DNA from: Streptomyces xanthophaeus
GTDB lineage: Bacteria > Actinomycetota > Actinomycetes > Streptomycetales > Streptomycetaceae
Length of the DNA stretch: 64,000 bases
Direction of reading: 5' to 3'
Assembly (NCBI RefSeq): GCF_030440515.1
Contig: NZ_CP076543.1
Coordinates: forward strand, 5,590,501-5,654,500
This document shows, one piece after another, positions 52,322 to 60,146 of the stretch. Numbering within the stretch: position 1 is the first letter of the stretch; each line of letters begins with the position of its first letter. The notes beneath the pieces were generated by a model. The model saw nothing but the letters and a program-made list of their open reading frames with translations, was not told the origin of the DNA and searched no databases. Position numbers and translations under genes: made by a program.

Positions 52322-52519
52322 CTGCCAGGCCCCCGTCACCGCAAGATCAGTTCGGCAGAGCATTATCGCCGCATGTGAGTGGAGCGGCTGACGACCGCTT
52401 CTGACCGACCGCGACCGAGTGCGTGATTCGTACCACCGGAGCGCAGTCGACTGATTACGTTCGGCGACAGGGCGAAACGAACGCCGAACGCACAGCGTGA
52501 ACTTGGGGGTGACCACCTC

Positions 52520-53368
52520 ATGGTCAAGATCCGCGAGCTCGATCCCAGCGCCTCGCCGCTGGACTACTACGGCTACGAACTGCGGCGGCTGAGGGAGCAG
52601 GCGGGCCTGAAGCAGGCACAGTTGGGCGAGATCATCTTCTGTACGGGCTCCCTGATCGGCCAGATCGAGACGACGAAGCGCATCCCGACCCGGGACTTCT
52701 CCGAGCGGGTGGATGCCGCGCTGGGCACTGGCGGTCTGTTCTCGCGACTGGTGGGTCTGGTGCTGCGGAGTCAGCTGCCGACCTGGTTCCAGCCGTACGC
52801 GGAGATGGAGGCGCGGGCCTCGTACATTTACTCATTCCAGGCACAGTTGGTGGACGGGCTGCTGCAGACGCCGGCCTACGCGCGGGCCGTGCTCGGCGCG
52901 CGGACCGAGGGGGACCTGGACGGGAAGGTGGCCGCGCGGATTGATCGGCAGCGGCCACTCGACCGCGAAGACCCGCCACTGATCTGGGTGGTGATGAGTG
53001 AGGCGGTGTTGCATCAGGAGATCGGTGGCCGCGAGGTCATGCGGAACCAGCTCGCCCACTTGCTGGCCCTGCAGAGGAGGGAGTGGGTGAAGGTACAGAT
53101 CCTGCCGTTCGAGGTGGGTGCCCACGCGGGGGTGATGGGATCGTTCTGCCTTCTTCGGTTCGAGGGTGACCCCGACATCGTCTACACCGAGGACTTCGTG
53201 CAGGGCCATATGACGGCCAATCCGCAAGCTCTCAGGGAGGGTTCGCTCCGATACGATCATTTGCAGGCATCCGCCCTGTCCCTGGAGGGCTCGGCGGCAC
53301 GGATCGCCTGCGTAATGGAGGAGCGTTATGGACACCATCCGGAACCTGACGGTCGCGCAGTGGCGTAA
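52520..53368 (+). CDS. XRE-family HTH regulator with DUF5753 domain (BldB-family partner type)
   Basis: This is a 282-residue protein. Residues 15-75 have the XRE helix-turn-helix ('LRRLREQAGLKQAQLGEIIFCTGSLIGQIETTKRIPTRDFSERVD'). The C-terminal DUF5753 domain has 'YSFQAQLVDGLLQTPAYARAVLGARTEG' and 'VMSEAVLHQEIGGREVMRNQLAHLLALQRREWVKVQILPFEVGAHAGVMGSFCLLRFEGDPDIVYTED'. This is the typical partner of a DUF397 protein in Streptomyces, where the pairs act in morphological or stress control. It overlaps the next gene by 41 bases. GGGGGTGACC lies before the ATG. Confidence 0.9.
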   Translation: MVKIRELDPSASPLDYYGYELRRLREQAGLKQAQLGEIIFCTGSLIGQIETTKRIPTRDFSERVDAALGTGGLFSRLVGLVLRSQLPTWFQPYAEMEARASYIYSFQAQLVDGLLQTPAYARAVLGARTEGDLDGKVAARIDRQRPLDREDPPLIWVVMSEAVLHQEIGGREVMRNQLAHLLALQRREWVKVQILPFEVGAHAGVMGSFCLLRFEGDPDIVYTEDFVQGHMTANPQALREGSLRYDHLQASALSLEGSAARIACVMEERYGHHPEPDGRAVA

Positions 53369-53591
53369 GTCTTCGTACAGCGGGACCGCCGGGGACTGCG
53401 TCGAGTGCGCGCCGCTCGGTGACACCGGCTGGCTCAAGTCCTCGTACAGCGGTGACAACGGCGGCCAGTGCATCGAGATCGCCGCGCAGCCCTGCCGCGT
53501 CGCCGTCCGGGACTCCAAGGACCCCGAGGGTCCCGTCTTCACCGTCCACCCGGCGGCGTTCGAGGCCTTCGTGAAGTCCCTCTCGGTATGA
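53328..53591 (+). CDS. DUF397 protein with two tandem repeats
   Basis: This 87-residue protein overlaps the end of the XRE gene by 41 bases in another frame. It holds two copies of the DUF397 core: 'WRKSSYSGTAGDCVECAPLGDT' and 'WLKSSYSGDNGGQCIEIAAQ'. Then comes 'VAVRDSKDPEGPVFTVHPAAFEAFVKSL'. Tandem DUF397 proteins pair with XRE/DUF5753 regulators and are thought to act together as an antitoxin-like or regulatory module. Here the second W-x-K-S-S-Y-S-G is complete. The start (ATG after GGAG) suggests translational coupling with the regulator. Confidence 0.9.
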   Translation: MDTIRNLTVAQWRKSSYSGTAGDCVECAPLGDTGWLKSSYSGDNGGQCIEIAAQPCRVAVRDSKDPEGPVFTVHPAAFEAFVKSLSV

Positions 53592-53625
53592 TCCGCTCCC
53601 TGACGACGGGGAGGGAGTCGGGGGA

Positions 53626-55209
53626 ATGGAGCGCGTAGGACCAGCCGGTCCGACGCACGTGGGGCCGTTCAAGGTGGCCGGCGTGCTCGGGCAGGGAGGC
53701 ATGGGGCGGGTACTGCTGTGCGCGGGGCCCGACGGGCGGCTCGTCGCCGTCAAGCAGGTGCTCGCGCACTTCGCCGACGACGAGGACTTCCGGGCCCGTT
53801 TCCGGCGCGAGGTCGCGGCCTCGCGCAAGGTCTCCGGTGCCTATACGGCGGCCGTCATGGATGCCGACCCGGACGCGCCGACACCGTGGCTGGCCTCGGT
53901 GTTCGTGTCCGGGCCCTCGCTGGGGGCCGTGGTCAAGGCGGACGGCGTGCTGGAGGAAGCCGTCGTCCACCGGCTGGCGGCGGGGCTCGCGTCGGCGCTC
54001 GCGGAGATCCACCGGGCGGGGCTGATCCACCGGGACCTCAAGCCCGACAACGTGCTCCTCACCGAGGACGGCGTACGCGTCATCGACCTCGGCATCGCGC
54101 GGGCCACCGAGGGCGAGGTCGAGGGCGACAGCGGGCTGACGCGCACCGGCTGGGTGATCGGTTCGCCCTCCTTCATGTCGCCCGAGCAGGCCGAGAGCAA
54201 GCCGCTGACACCGGCGAGCGATGTGTTCTCGCTCGGATCGATGCTGGTCATGGCGTTCACGGGCAGCAGCCCCTTCGCCGGGGCCTCGACCCTCCGGACG
54301 CTCTACGACGTGGTGCACTCCACCCCCGACCTGAGTGCCGTGCCCGACGGGCTGCGCGGGATCGTGGAGCGCTGCCTGGCCAAGGACCCGGCGGCCAGGC
54401 CCACCCCGGCGCAGCTGCTCGAACTCCTCGGGCCGGTCGCTCCGACAGGCCTGCAGTGGCCGCCCGCCGTGTACCGGATGCAGGCCGCGCAGCGGGCGGA
54501 CATCGACCGGCTGCTGTCCGCCGACACGGCGACCGTGGTGGCGCCGCCGGAACCGCTCCCTGAGCCGGTTCCGGAGCCGGAGCCCGCCGTGGTGGTGGAG
54601 CGGGCGGCCGAGGCCACGGAGTCCGCCCCGCCGGCCGAGCCGGCGCCGACCCCGCCCCGGAGGCGGTCGCGGACGGTGGCGCTGGTGGCTGCCGGAGTGC
54701 TGGTGGCGACGGGGGTCGGTGTGGGTGCGTACACCCTGGACCACCGGGCGGCGGAAGGCGCCGATCCCGCGGCCTACGCCGACGTACCGGCCTGCCAGAA
54801 GGCCACCCAGTACCTCCCCCTGACCGGGCGGGATGCCAAGCAGGACTTCCACAGCGCGAACAAGACCGAGGTGCACACGATGTGTACCTGGTACGACTCC
54901 TTGGCCGGCCGGCGGACCGCGCTGGTCCGGTGGGACGTCAAGCGGGGCGGTGACGACGGGGCCAACGCGAGGCTCCAGCAGGCCGGTTTCGCCACGGCCG
55001 CGGCCGGGGGGAAGCGGGTGAACAACCTCGGGTTCGGCGACGGGGCGTACTGGGCGTCCCCCGGCAGTACCGAATGGACCTGTGCGCTCTCCGTCCGGCA
55101 CGGCAACCTGGTCGTCTGGGTCGGGCTCTACCAGCCCGGGGGCTGTGAGCAGAAGGCCAAGGAGGTCGCCAAGGCGGCACTGAAGCCCGTGCCGGTCAAA
55201 CCCGGCTGA
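53626..55209 (+). CDS. Membrane-bound serine/threonine protein kinase
   Basis: This is a 527-residue protein. The kinase domain (residues 1-275) has 'VLGQGGMGRVLLCAGPDGRLVAVKQVL', 'GLIHRDLKPDNVLL', 'VIDLGIARA' (DLG in place of DFG) and 'GSPSFMSPEQAE'. A long Pro/Glu/Ala-rich linker is followed by one transmembrane helix ('TVALVAAGVLVATGVGVGAYTL', about residues 350-370). An extracellular domain of about 150 residues with several Cys residues and 'YLPLTGRDAKQDFHSANKTEVHTMCTWYDSLAGR' follows. The outside part probably senses a ligand. It has no PASTA repeats. It lies 34 bases after the DUF397 gene and likely shares its transcript. Confidence 0.9.
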   Translation: MERVGPAGPTHVGPFKVAGVLGQGGMGRVLLCAGPDGRLVAVKQVLAHFADDEDFRARFRREVAASRKVSGAYTAAVMDADPDAPTPWLASVFVSGPSLGAVVKADGVLEEAVVHRLAAGLASALAEIHRAGLIHRDLKPDNVLLTEDGVRVIDLGIARATEGEVEGDSGLTRTGWVIGSPSFMSPEQAESKPLTPASDVFSLGSMLVMAFTGSSPFAGASTLRTLYDVVHSTPDLSAVPDGLRGIVERCLAKDPAARPTPAQLLELLGPVAPTGLQWPPAVYRMQAAQRADIDRLLSADTATVVAPPEPLPEPVPEPEPAVVVERAAEATESAPPAEPAPTPPRRRSRTVALVAAGVLVATGVGVGAYTLDHRAAEGADPAAYADVPACQKATQYLPLTGRDAKQDFHSANKTEVHTMCTWYDSLAGRRTALVRWDVKRGGDDGANARLQQAGFATAAAGGKRVNNLGFGDGAYWASPGSTEWTCALSVRHGNLVVWVGLYQPGGCEQKAKEVAKAALKPVPVKPG

Positions 55210-55218
55210 GCGCCCCTC

Positions 55219-55902
55219 CTACTGCTTCTCCTGCTGACGTCGCACCATCTCGCCGATCCAGGCGGGCGCGAACGGGGACGTGCAGTTCGGAGGGGTCGGG
55301 TAGTCCTTGAGGACTTCCAGGCGCTCGCCGATGTCGATGGCGCGGGCGCGGTACTCGGGGTGCTCGATCCCGATCTGGGCCAGGCAGTGGTTCATCGCCC
55401 ACTGCAGACGCTCCGGGGCGTCCTTCATCTCCGCCTCGATGGCATCGAGCAGCCCCGGGAGATCGAGGCCGTCGGGCTTCTTCGCGACCCGCTCGGTGGT
55501 CAGTGCCCAGCCGGCGCTCGCGACCACCGGGTCGGGATCCGCGAACCAGGCGAGGCGCAGTTCTTCGCAGTGCGGGCTCTTCTTCACGATGTAGTTCACG
55601 AGCCAGTCGTGCACCTTGGGGGTGCGGGCCTCGCGCAGCATGGTGTCCAGCTCGTCGCGCTCGAAGGCCTTCGGGCGGCAGATCAGCAGCGCCAGGAGCC
55701 TGGCCGCGGTGTCTTCGGTCTTCCAGAGTTCGCGTGCGAGGTCCTGCTGTGTCTTGAGCCGCTTGGCGACCGCGCGCAGCTTGGTGAGGTTCACGCCGTG
55801 ATCGTCACCGTGTCGCTCGTTCACCGCGCGCGTCTTCGGGTCCTCCAGCCCGGCCAGCTCGGCCATGACCTGCTCCACCGTCGTCCCGGTCGTCCCGGTC
55901 AT
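55219..55902 (-). CDS. DNA alkylation repair protein (AlkD/HEAT-like)
   Basis: This is a 227-residue protein rich in short helices arranged as HEAT-like repeats. The segments 'KTRAVNERHGDDHGVNLTKLRAVAKRLKTQQDLARELWKTEDTAARLLALLICRP' and 'VHDWLVNYIVKKSPHCEELRLAWFADPDPVVASAGWALTTERVAKK' match the AlkC/AlkD family used to remove alkylated purines, including an Asp (FADPDPVVASAGWALT region) that helps catalysis. No signal peptide. It is a stand-alone gene convergent with the kinase gene, with 9 bases between the stops. A Thr-rich N-terminus (MTGTTGTTVEQVM) follows the ATG. Confidence 0.85.
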   Translation of the reverse strand: MTGTTGTTVEQVMAELAGLEDPKTRAVNERHGDDHGVNLTKLRAVAKRLKTQQDLARELWKTEDTAARLLALLICRPKAFERDELDTMLREARTPKVHDWLVNYIVKKSPHCEELRLAWFADPDPVVASAGWALTTERVAKKPDGLDLPGLLDAIEAEMKDAPERLQWAMNHCLAQIGIEHPEYRARAIDIGERLEVLKDYPTPPNCTSPFAPAWIGEMVRRQQEKQ

Positions 55903-55976
55903 CGTGGCCTCCTGCCCGTCGGGGATGAGTCCCGGCCAGCCTACGGCCGTCTCCGCGACCTCCCGGCCCGCCCGCT

Positions 55977-56843
55977 CTACTGCCCTGTCGCCGCCTTCGC
56001 GGCGGACATGGTTTTCTGCTTGGCGAGCAGCGGACCGGCCAGGGCGCTCGAATTGGACTCGATCAGGAACCGCTGGTATTCACTTTCGGCGTCGGACCAT
56101 ATGCCGATCAGGTTCACCTTCTGCTTGCACCGTACGTCGGCGAGTGCCACTTCCTTCTCGTGGGGGCCGGCGGATGCGCCACTGAATTCTTTGTCGTTGA
56201 TTGCGGCGAGGGGGTCGGGGTAGGTGTGCCCGGATCCCTTCATGCAGTTCGACCATTCCCCGGTCGCTTTCACCACCGTGGGAGCCTTCTGCGACTTCGT
56301 GTAGCTTTCCATGTTGAGCTTATGGGCAAGATCCAAGGCGTCCTGCAGCTCGACCTCGAAAAGTCCCCTCTGTACCTCTCCGATGCATCCGCCTTGCGGT
56401 ACGGCCACGCCGTTGTAGGTGGTCACGTCGCCCCTGACGAGCGGCATGGCCGACGATGGATAGTCTTCGGCCCGTTTGTCCATGTCGGGCACGTGATATC
56501 CGTGTTCCTTCGCGAGCTCGGCGTCGGCCAGGCCGTAGCGCCGCTCGTTCGTTTCGATATCGGTGTTTCCCAGAGCTTTAGGGGTATATGGGACGCCGAA
56601 TCCGGCAAGGCACCGCTGCATGAGGGAATCGCGCCCGCGGGCGAGCGTGCCCGCGTCGGTCGTCGTCAGCAGGTATGCGTCCAGGGGCAGTGTGAGGGCC
56701 TTGCTGTCGGCGAGCCGGTGCGCCGCCGTCGGGCCTGCTGTTCCGCCGGGACCGGCGGTGTCGGCCGTGCAGGCGGACAGGAGCGGAAGCAGGAGCACCG
56801 CCATGCCGGCACACGCTCTGGAGGATGGGGTGGTCACGTTCAC
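55977..56843 (-). CDS. Lipoprotein
   Basis: This 288-residue protein starts at GTG 56843, with AGAGGAAT upstream. The signal peptide ends in the lipobox 'LLLPLLSACTAD', with Cys about residue 25. The mature sequence has several Cys residues ('MQRCLAGFGVPYTPK', 'GGCIGEVQRGLFE', 'WSNCMKGSGHTYPDP', 'DVRCKQKVNLIGIW'), spaced as in a helical disulfide-stabilised domain. The GC content of this gene and the next is lower than in the neighbours, which could mean later acquisition. Related lipoproteins of unknown function occur widely in Streptomyces. Confidence 0.75.
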   Translation of the reverse strand: MNVTTPSSRACAGMAVLLLPLLSACTADTAGPGGTAGPTAAHRLADSKALTLPLDAYLLTTTDAGTLARGRDSLMQRCLAGFGVPYTPKALGNTDIETNERRYGLADAELAKEHGYHVPDMDKRAEDYPSSAMPLVRGDVTTYNGVAVPQGGCIGEVQRGLFEVELQDALDLAHKLNMESYTKSQKAPTVVKATGEWSNCMKGSGHTYPDPLAAINDKEFSGASAGPHEKEVALADVRCKQKVNLIGIWSDAESEYQRFLIESNSSALAGPLLAKQKTMSAAKAATGQ

Positions 56844-56864
56844 GGGATTCCTCTACAGGGGCAA

Positions 56865-56910
56865 GGAAGGGTGTTCCGCAGCCGCGAGGGCGGTTGCGGA
56901 ACACCCTTCC
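56865..56910 (-). terminator. Strong intrinsic terminator
   Basis: GGAAGGGTGTTCCGCA (56865-56880) and TGCGGAACACCCTTCC (56895-56910) form a perfect 16-bp stem with a 14-base loop, 24 bases from the end of the inhibitor gene. It separates that gene from the lipoprotein gene. Confidence 0.85.
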
Positions 56911-56934
56911 CGGTGCACGTTCAGGCGCCGATGC

Positions 56935-57312
56935 TCAGCAGATCAGGTCCCTGACGGAAGCGTTGTTGTTGTACGTGTTCACAAGGTTCCGGGACGAGTG
57001 GGCCGGAACGGTGTCGTACGGGCCGGCGTAGTTCGAGTTGTAGTAGACCCGGTAGCAGTAGTTCGAAGCGTTCTGGGTCGACGCGGCATTGTTCTTCACC
57101 GGCTCGCCCTCACCATTGGCCCACGTGGTGAATTCTTCCCCGGCGAGATTGGGTACATCCCCGTCCGTGAACCATCGGGCGCCGGCCTGGTTGGAGTTGT
57201 AGTAGAGACAGAAAAAGCCGGTCTGGCATGCGTACGCGCTGGCCGGGGTGGCCATTCCGAGCGTGACAGCAGCTGAGGCAACCAGGAGTGCCAGGGTCCG
57301 CTTCATGCGCAT
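56935..57312 (-). CDS. Secreted peptidase-inhibitor-family I36-like protein
   Basis: This is a 125-residue protein. A signal peptide covers residues 1-26 (LALLVASAAVTLGMATPASA). The mature 99 residues have four Cys and the two-part crystallin-like pattern of the Streptomyces metalloprotease inhibitor SMPI (MEROPS I36): 'CQTGFFCLYYNSNQAGARW' and 'NYCYRVYYNSNYAGPYDTV'. Two starts (ATG at 57312 or 57306) are possible. GGGGGATG lies just upstream. Many I36-like proteins have no proven inhibitory activity. A strong terminator follows. Confidence 0.75.
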   Translation of the reverse strand: MRMKRTLALLVASAAVTLGMATPASAYACQTGFFCLYYNSNQAGARWFTDGDVPNLAGEEFTTWANGEGEPVKNNAASTQNASNYCYRVYYNSNYAGPYDTVPAHSSRNLVNTYNNNASVRDLIC

Positions 57313-57655
57313 GGTTCATCCCCCTACGTAGTGGCGTGATTTCGCCGGCGCCAAATCGGCCGCCACGAAGGGGAGTCACTTCCCGAAAGCGGCACGCTCG
57401 GACCCAGGCCGGCCGTGTTCACGCCGACTATAGTGAACGGCCCATGGGTACTCAACAGCCTGTATATAAGCCCGAGTTGGGGTGAAGTGAGTCGGTGGAC
57501 CCGCTATCTGCGGGTGCACTCGGACCGCCTTTGAGGCCTTACGCCCCGCGGCGACTTGCCCGCGACTACGGGACGAGCGTCTTTCCGGCCCGCCGGCGGC
57601 ACCGGCCGCCGCCGGCCTGGGCCGCACCGGGCGCATGCGGTGATAATGGGGTGAT
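57313..57655. other. Intergenic region between divergent genes
   Basis: This stretch holds the promoter region of the I36-like gene (minus strand) and the leader of the LuxR-type gene (plus strand). It includes an AT-rich patch around 57465-57475 (TGTATATAAGC) and a small hairpin (ACCCGC/GCGGGT) near 57500-57516. No gene is supported. Confidence 0.35.
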
Positions 57656-58720
57656 GTGAGCCTTACGTTCTTCGATGACAGGCGTCTGGCGTGTGACCTC
57701 TATGCCGCGGCCCGCCAGAACGCCGGGCCCGAGCAGGTCGGAGCGGGGATTTCGCGTGTGCTCGCCCCCATCGTGGCCCACGACGCGCTGAGCCTGGTGG
57801 GCACCGACCCGGCAACCGGTCCTGGGCTGGGCAGTTTCAGTTTCTGGCACCAGTACGACCCCGCGCTGGTCATGGAGCTCGTCATGCACCGGCATCTGGG
57901 GGGCGGCCCGCAGCGGTCGGCGGATCCGACCCTCCTGCGGACCCCGGCCGTCGTCGTGGGCGCGGGCACCGACGGGTCGCCCGTGCCCGACCCGCGTGTG
58001 CGGAAGATCCTCACCGCCCACGGTGCGAGTTCCGAGCTGCGTCTGCTCCTCCAGGACAGGCATGGCGTGTGGGGGGCTCTCGGGCTGCTCCGCTGTGAAG
58101 GTGCCGCGCCGTTCGGCCAGGACGACCTCCGGCGGGCGGCCCGGCTCGTACCGGCACTGATGGCAGCCCTGCGCCGGTACGCGACGTCCGGTCCGCTCTG
58201 CCCCGAGGTTCCCCCTCTGTCGGCGGGAGTGATCACCGTCGGTCCCGACCACCGGATCAAGGCGGTCAGCCCCCAGGCGCAGCTGTGGCTGGACCAGTGG
58301 TCGGCGCACGCCATCCCCTCGTGGGTGCCGGAAGCCTTCTTCGTCTCGCTCTCCCTCGTCGCCCGGACGCAAGCCCGCCGTCAGGGCGGGGCGCTTCCCC
58401 TGGTGTGCGCGCCCCCGGCCGCCTCCGGCCGCTGGACCACCTGTCAGGGGCAGGTGCTCGACGCGGGCGCCGCAGGCGATGTGGCCCTCGTCGTCCAGGG
58501 GGCCACATGGGACCTGGTCCTGCCGTCGTTGTGCGCGTGGTACGGCATCACCCCCCGGGAGCGCGACGTCGTCACGCAGCTCCGCACGGGGGCGTCCGTC
58601 AAGCAGATCGCCCGCCGCCTCGACCTGTCCGCGTACACGGTCAACGACCACCTCAAGGCCGTCTTCCGCAAGACCGGGGCGGACGGGCGCGATGAACTCG
58701 GCGCCGCGCTGACCCGCTGA
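57656..58720 (+). CDS. LuxR-family transcriptional regulator
   Basis: This 354-residue protein starts at GTG 57656. Residues 1-200 form a GAF-like sensory region ('LACDLYAAARQNAGPEQVGAGISRVLAPIVAHDALSLVG', 'SFSFWHQYDPALVMELVMHRHLGGGP', 'LRLLLQDRHGVWGALGLLRCEGAAPF'). The C-terminus carries the LuxR DNA-binding domain 'ITPRERDVVTQLRTGASVKQIARRLDLSAYTVNDHLKAVFRKTG'. The ligand and targets are unknown. It has no phosphoacceptor receiver domain, so it is not a classical response regulator. It is divergent from the I36-like gene. Confidence 0.85.
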   Translation: MSLTFFDDRRLACDLYAAARQNAGPEQVGAGISRVLAPIVAHDALSLVGTDPATGPGLGSFSFWHQYDPALVMELVMHRHLGGGPQRSADPTLLRTPAVVVGAGTDGSPVPDPRVRKILTAHGASSELRLLLQDRHGVWGALGLLRCEGAAPFGQDDLRRAARLVPALMAALRRYATSGPLCPEVPPLSAGVITVGPDHRIKAVSPQAQLWLDQWSAHAIPSWVPEAFFVSLSLVARTQARRQGGALPLVCAPPAASGRWTTCQGQVLDAGAAGDVALVVQGATWDLVLPSLCAWYGITPRERDVVTQLRTGASVKQIARRLDLSAYTVNDHLKAVFRKTGADGRDELGAALTR

Positions 58721-58955
58721 TCCGCGGTTCGTACATCCCTGAAGTCAGGGGGTCGCGGCGACCGGGATCCGGCCCACGATGAGAAGCAGACCGGAACTTC
58801 CGCGGTCGGCTCGGACCGCGAGGCGGAGACATCCTCCCCCGTCGAGCCGCCGGCGCACACGGCCCGGTCCTCCGGAGATCCCCGCACAGGCGTGGCGTGC
58901 GGACACCTGCACGTCATGTGCCATACCGGGATCCCCCTCACCGAAGGGAACGGAC

Positions 58956-59318
58956 ATGACCCAGAACACGGCAAGCGGCAGCGCAGTGCAGGCCGAGCCC
59001 CGGCAAGGCATCCCGTCCACAGGCGGAAGCGGGGGCGAGGCGCAGTTCAATCCGGAGATGGCCTCGCAGTCCTTCGACTTCCGGGGCCACGGTGTCTTCG
59101 ACGGGGAGGTGAAGCTGCCCGGCTTCGGCGGAGCGTACGCCATGGTGCTCGCCGGCATCGCGGAATTCAGCCCCGTCACCGACAAGCCCATCATGGGATC
59201 CGCGGTCGTCACCCTGCACAGCGTGGTCGGCCTGGACGGAGGAAAGGTGAAGGTCCGCATGGAAGCGCGCTGGCCCGAGGACCTCTCCATCAGGGTCCAG
59301 TTCATGTGGTTCCTCTGA
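58956..59318 (+). CDS. Hypothetical protein
   Basis: This 120-residue soluble protein starts at ATG 58956 with GAAGGGA upstream. The N-terminal 40 residues are Gly/Ser/Ala-rich ('SGSAVQAEPRQGIPSTGGSGGEAQFNPEM'). The following part has alternating hydrophobic residues ('SFDFRGHGVFDGEVKLPGFGGAYAMVLAGIAEFSPVTDKPIMGSAVVTLHSVVG' and 'VKVRMEARWPEDLSIRVQFMWF'), suggesting a beta-sandwich or jelly-roll. No catalytic motif. It follows the LuxR-type regulator by 235 bases and ends with a terminator, so it is a single-gene transcript. Confidence 0.65.
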   Translation: MTQNTASGSAVQAEPRQGIPSTGGSGGEAQFNPEMASQSFDFRGHGVFDGEVKLPGFGGAYAMVLAGIAEFSPVTDKPIMGSAVVTLHSVVGLDGGKVKVRMEARWPEDLSIRVQFMWFL

Positions 59319-59346
59319 ACCGGCTCGCCGGCCGGGCACCACCCGA

Positions 59347-59370
59347 GGGGGCGCGGGAAACCGCGCCCCC
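59347..59370. terminator. Intrinsic terminator
   Basis: GGGGGCGCGG and CCGCGCCCCC form a perfect 10-bp stem with a 4-base loop between the convergent hypothetical gene (ends 59318) and the phosphatase gene (ends 59383). Confidence 0.8.
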
Positions 59371-59382
59371 GGACGGTCTCTT

Positions 59383-60006
59383 TCAGACGTGCAACTCGGG
59401 CGGGAAGCCGGTCCAGCGCAGTTCGGCCGGCAGGTGCCGCATGTCGTTGGAGCACAGAACGGTTGCGGGCCGGCCGGGCGCGTAGCGGATGACGGTCAGG
59501 GCGGCGTTGGAGTGGTTGAGGCCGAGCCAGCGCCATTTCGGTGCGTACATGGCCTCCCGGACGAGCCAGGCGACCAGGAAGTTGTGGGTGACGACCAGTT
59601 CGTGCCGGTCCTCCGTGCCGTCCACCGGCCCGGTGAACAGGTCCATCGCCCGGCGGGCCAGTGCGGGTCCGTGCTCGCGCTCCTCGGCGCTCGCACCGGC
59701 GAGGAAGTCGAGGTAGTAGTCGGCTGATTCCGCCGGGAGTTCCTCCCTTTCCGGCAGGTAGGGGACGTAGTCGCCGGCGGCGTCCGAAAGGTGCAGGGGG
59801 ACGTTCGTCAGCTGGTCGCCGATCAGGTGTGCCGTCTGCTGTGCCCGGGGCAGCGGGCCGTGGTGGACGGCAGCGAGGGGGACGTCCCGCAGGCGCCGGC
59901 CGAGCAGTGCGGCCTGCCGTCGGCCCGCCTCGGTGAGCCCGCTCTCGTCCGGTGAGGCCTCGCCGTGCCGGGCGAGGTAGAGGTATCGGGTGGCTGTGCC
60001 GGTCAT
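59383..60006 (-). CDS. Histidine phosphatase family protein
   Basis: This is a 207-residue protein. The RHG motif is 'LYLARHGEASPDESGLTEAGRRQAALLGRRL', with the catalytic His at the N-terminal end of the fold. The second conserved His is 'ELVVTHNFLVAWLV'. Together they form the phosphoglycerate mutase-like active site. The lid region 'PLPRAQQTAHLIGDQLTNVPLHLSDAAGDYVPYLP' is variable. The substrate is unknown. The ATG at 60006 lies 140 bases from the divergent acyl-CoA dehydrogenase gene, so its promoter overlaps the KstR-like and CTGAC-type sites at 60103-60135. Confidence 0.85.
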   Translation of the reverse strand: MTGTATRYLYLARHGEASPDESGLTEAGRRQAALLGRRLRDVPLAAVHHGPLPRAQQTAHLIGDQLTNVPLHLSDAAGDYVPYLPEREELPAESADYYLDFLAGASAEEREHGPALARRAMDLFTGPVDGTEDRHELVVTHNFLVAWLVREAMYAPKWRWLGLNHSNAALTVIRYAPGRPATVLCSNDMRHLPAELRWTGFPPELHV

Positions 60007-60102
60007 TCCAGACCCCTTCGAACCCGTAATCGATCTTGTCCATCGAGGGACGCCCCTCCTTCCGGCAGCGGTTCCCGCCCCCCGGTCCCTGAATGACCCT
60101 CC

Positions 60103-60121
60103 ATCTGACCTTCCGTCAGAT
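60103..60121. promoter_or_regulatory. ATCTGAC-N5-GTCAGAT palindrome
   Basis: ATCTGACCTTCCGTCAGAT is a perfect 7-5-7 inverted repeat and abuts the KstR-like operator at 60122. It is the third CTGAC-N5-GTCAG site of the window. Confidence 0.6.
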
Positions 60122-60135
60122 TGGAACGTGTTCTA
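60122..60135. promoter_or_regulatory. KstR consensus operator before acyl-CoA dehydrogenase
   Basis: TGGAACGTGTTCTA fits TNNAACNNGTTNNA at all specified positions and lies only 11 bases before the start codon of the acyl-CoA dehydrogenase gene, where a bound repressor would block transcription. Confidence 0.8.
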
Positions 60136-60146
60136 GTCTGCCGCGC

